Part shown: piece after piece, positions 62,718 through 64,000 of the stretch
Layout: every line of letters starts with the position of its first letter
Numbering within the stretch: position 1 is the stretch's first letter
Position numbers and translations under genes: made by a program
Assembly: GCA_045661225.1 (NCBI GenBank)
Contig: JAZRFF010000026.1
Span: forward strand, 1 to 64,000
Length of the DNA stretch: 64,000 nt
Source: HGM04593 sp045661225
GTDB taxonomy: Bacteria > Bacteroidota > Bacteroidia > Bacteroidales > Bacteroidaceae
Direction: 5' to 3'
Notes under the pieces: model-generated
What the model was told of the DNA's origin: nothing
Databases searched by the model: none
Seen by the model: the letters and a program-made list of their open reading frames with translations, nothing else

Positions 62718-64000
62718 ATGTCCGATAATACAACTAAACATATAAAACAGATAATATCGTTCCTTAACGCAAACGCCGACTATGCCGTGCTACGTAACTT
62801 CGAGGGACTTCCCGACAAGAACAACAGCCGCGACATTGACATTATAATAACCCGCAAAAGCTATAAAAGCATAAAGAGTGAGCTTGTAGAGCTAATAGAC
62901 CGCAGCGGGTGGAAGATTATAACCTATTTAAAGAGCGACCGTCTTATAACCTATGTGTGTGCAACAACAAACGAAGAAAAAACAGAAATTGTACAATGGG
63001 ACTTTTTCTTCGACACATCGGTATGGGGCGTGAGACTGATGGACGCTAAGGAGTTCCTCGCACACAAGCAGTTCAACGGATTCCTGTACTATGTAGGCGT
63101 TGAGTGCCAATTCCTCGATAAAATCCTGTACAACAGCGCAGTGGGAAGCAAGTACCCCGAGAAGTACAGCGCAACAAGGGCAGCTGCCGAGAACAGCCCC
63201 ATTGTAACCGACAAGATTAAGCAAATATTCGGTTGCGCAAACGCCGATGAATGCGAAAAGCGTCGAGGTAAACGTCTGCTATTGAAAGCTGTTTGGCGCA
63301 ACCTTAAAAGCAGGCCGTTTGCTCTTATTGGAGGAGTTCTACACTTTCTTTACACTTTTATCCGCAACTACATCTGCTCCGACACCGGATTCAGCATAGG
63401 GTTCACAGGCCCCGACGGCAGTGGCAAGACAACGGTCATTGACACCATTCTGGAGCGCATAGCACCGGTGTTCCGCACAGCTCATAAGTACTACCATTTT
63501 CGTCCTATGCTGTTCGGCAACCTTGGCGAGGTAGCACACTCGGCCGGACTAAAGAAAGATGTTGACCGCAACTACAGCGACCCTCACCGTGGTGGCACGA
63601 CCGGCAAGCTGAATTCGCTGCTGCGACTGTGTTACTATTCAGCCGATTATATTTTAGGTTACTTTACAAAGGTAAAGTCGGTAACACGCATCACACGTGT
63701 GGTGGTTTTCGACCGTTATTTTACCGATATTATATGCGACAGTCGCCGTTCAAGAATAAACCTTGGCACAAAGTTCCTTTATCGTTGGGGACGTGTGTTC
63801 ATTCCCACACTCGACTACAATATTCTGCTCACCGCAAGCAGCGAAACGATACTCGCTCGCAAACGCGAGCTTGACAAGGCGGGCATTGACACAATAAACG
63901 AGAAGATTGACTACCTTGCCGGCAAGCGAGGGTACACGAAGGTTATAAACGACACAACCCCGCAAGCAGCTGTAGGAAAGATTCTTACCTTTATATTCAA
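62718..64000 (+). CDS. nucleotidyltransferase-like domain plus thymidylate-kinase-like P-loop protein, 3' end outside window
   Basis: The frame starts at ATG 62718 (MSDNTTKHIKQII) and is open to the window end, about 427 residues. Residues 1-150 resemble a nucleotidyltransferase/phosphotransferase-like module (LRNFEGLPDKNNSRDIDIII). Residues 220-427 form a P-loop kinase domain with Walker A G231-PDGSGKT-T239 and VVVFDRYFTDIICD, as in thymidylate kinase-like proteins of polysaccharide loci. Such proteins may phosphorylate a sugar or lipid carrier, but the substrate is unknown. Confidence 0.78.
   Translation, partial: MSDNTTKHIKQIISFLNANADYAVLRNFEGLPDKNNSRDIDIIITRKSYKSIKSELVELIDRSGWKIITYLKSDRLITYVCATTNEEKTEIVQWDFFFDTSVWGVRLMDAKEFLAHKQFNGFLYYVGVECQFLDKILYNSAVGSKYPEKYSATRAAAENSPIVTDKIKQIFGCANADECEKRRGKRLLLKAVWRNLKSRPFALIGGVLHFLYTFIRNYICSDTGFSIGFTGPDGSGKTTVIDTILERIAPVFRTAHKYYHFRPMLFGNLGEVAHSAGLKKDVDRNYSDPHRGGTTGKLNSLLRLCYYSADYILGYFTKVKSVTRITRVVVFDRYFTDIICDSRRSRINLGTKFLYRWGRVFIPTLDYNILLTASSETILARKRELDKAGIDTINEKIDYLAGKRGYTKVINDTTPQAAVGKILTFIF

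Overview
The window looks like a chromosomal segment of a Bacteroidota organism, most likely order Bacteroidales. The evidence is: several promoters of the Bacteroidota type (TTTG, 19-21 nt, TAnnTTTG) with no strong Shine-Dalgarno sites; B12-dependent methylmalonyl-CoA mutase and B12-dependent ribonucleotide reductase; a PorE-like lipoprotein of the type IX secretion apparatus; an acpP-fabF-rnc cluster; and an UpxY-type antiterminator heading a capsule locus. I do not assign a genus.

Layout. 1-21.8 kb is mostly housekeeping: a truncated ExbB/TolQ channel gene, tRNA-Ser(GGA), lpxK-pnp-thiL with a small Imm17-like membrane gene, a convergent operon ilvE-trmB-Dabb-mrp, a second minus-strand operon mnmA-xseA-xseB, a MATE exporter with a cytidylate-kinase-like gene and a phosphodiesterase, mutA-mutB, topB, a porE-like gene, and ruvC with a low-molecular-weight phosphatase gene. 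A 46-bp perfect palindrome sits where the first plus operon meets the ilvE-mrp operon.

21.8-25.8 kb is a compact, AT-richer accessory island bounded by two nearly identical ~89-bp direct repeats. It carries an XRE regulator, a PD-(D/E)XK nuclease with no partner methylase, and a DUF4062-GHKL ATPase-wHTH protein. Each flanking repeat carries a consensus promoter, and the left copy drives the phosphatase-ruvC operon. This is the best candidate for an undescribed (defence-like) system, but its function is inferred only.

25.8-40.3 kb returns to core genes: cdd, a glucosaminidase/LysM lipoprotein, divIC/ftsB, dnaX, dnaA, nrdJ, folB, rnc-fabF-acpP, pdxB and a methyltransferase. Notable non-coding structure includes a 17-bp hairpin inside the 5' coding part of rnc and ~85-bp tandem intergenic repeats upstream of pdxB.

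40.3-64 kb is one long plus-strand surface-polysaccharide (capsule/O-antigen type) locus that continues past the window. A consensus promoter and a ~195-nt structured leader precede upxY. Then come wza-like export, wzc-like BY-kinase, a repeat-flanked four-helix-bundle gene, a CpsB-type phosphatase, and a set of transferases: six glycosyltransferases, four membrane acyltransferases, a pyruvyltransferase, a radical SAM protein and a large HAD protein. A Wzx flippase, a Wzy polymerase and a terminal P-loop kinase-like gene complete the set. A chimeric pseudogene made of a flippase start and a second cpsB end records past rearrangement of the locus.
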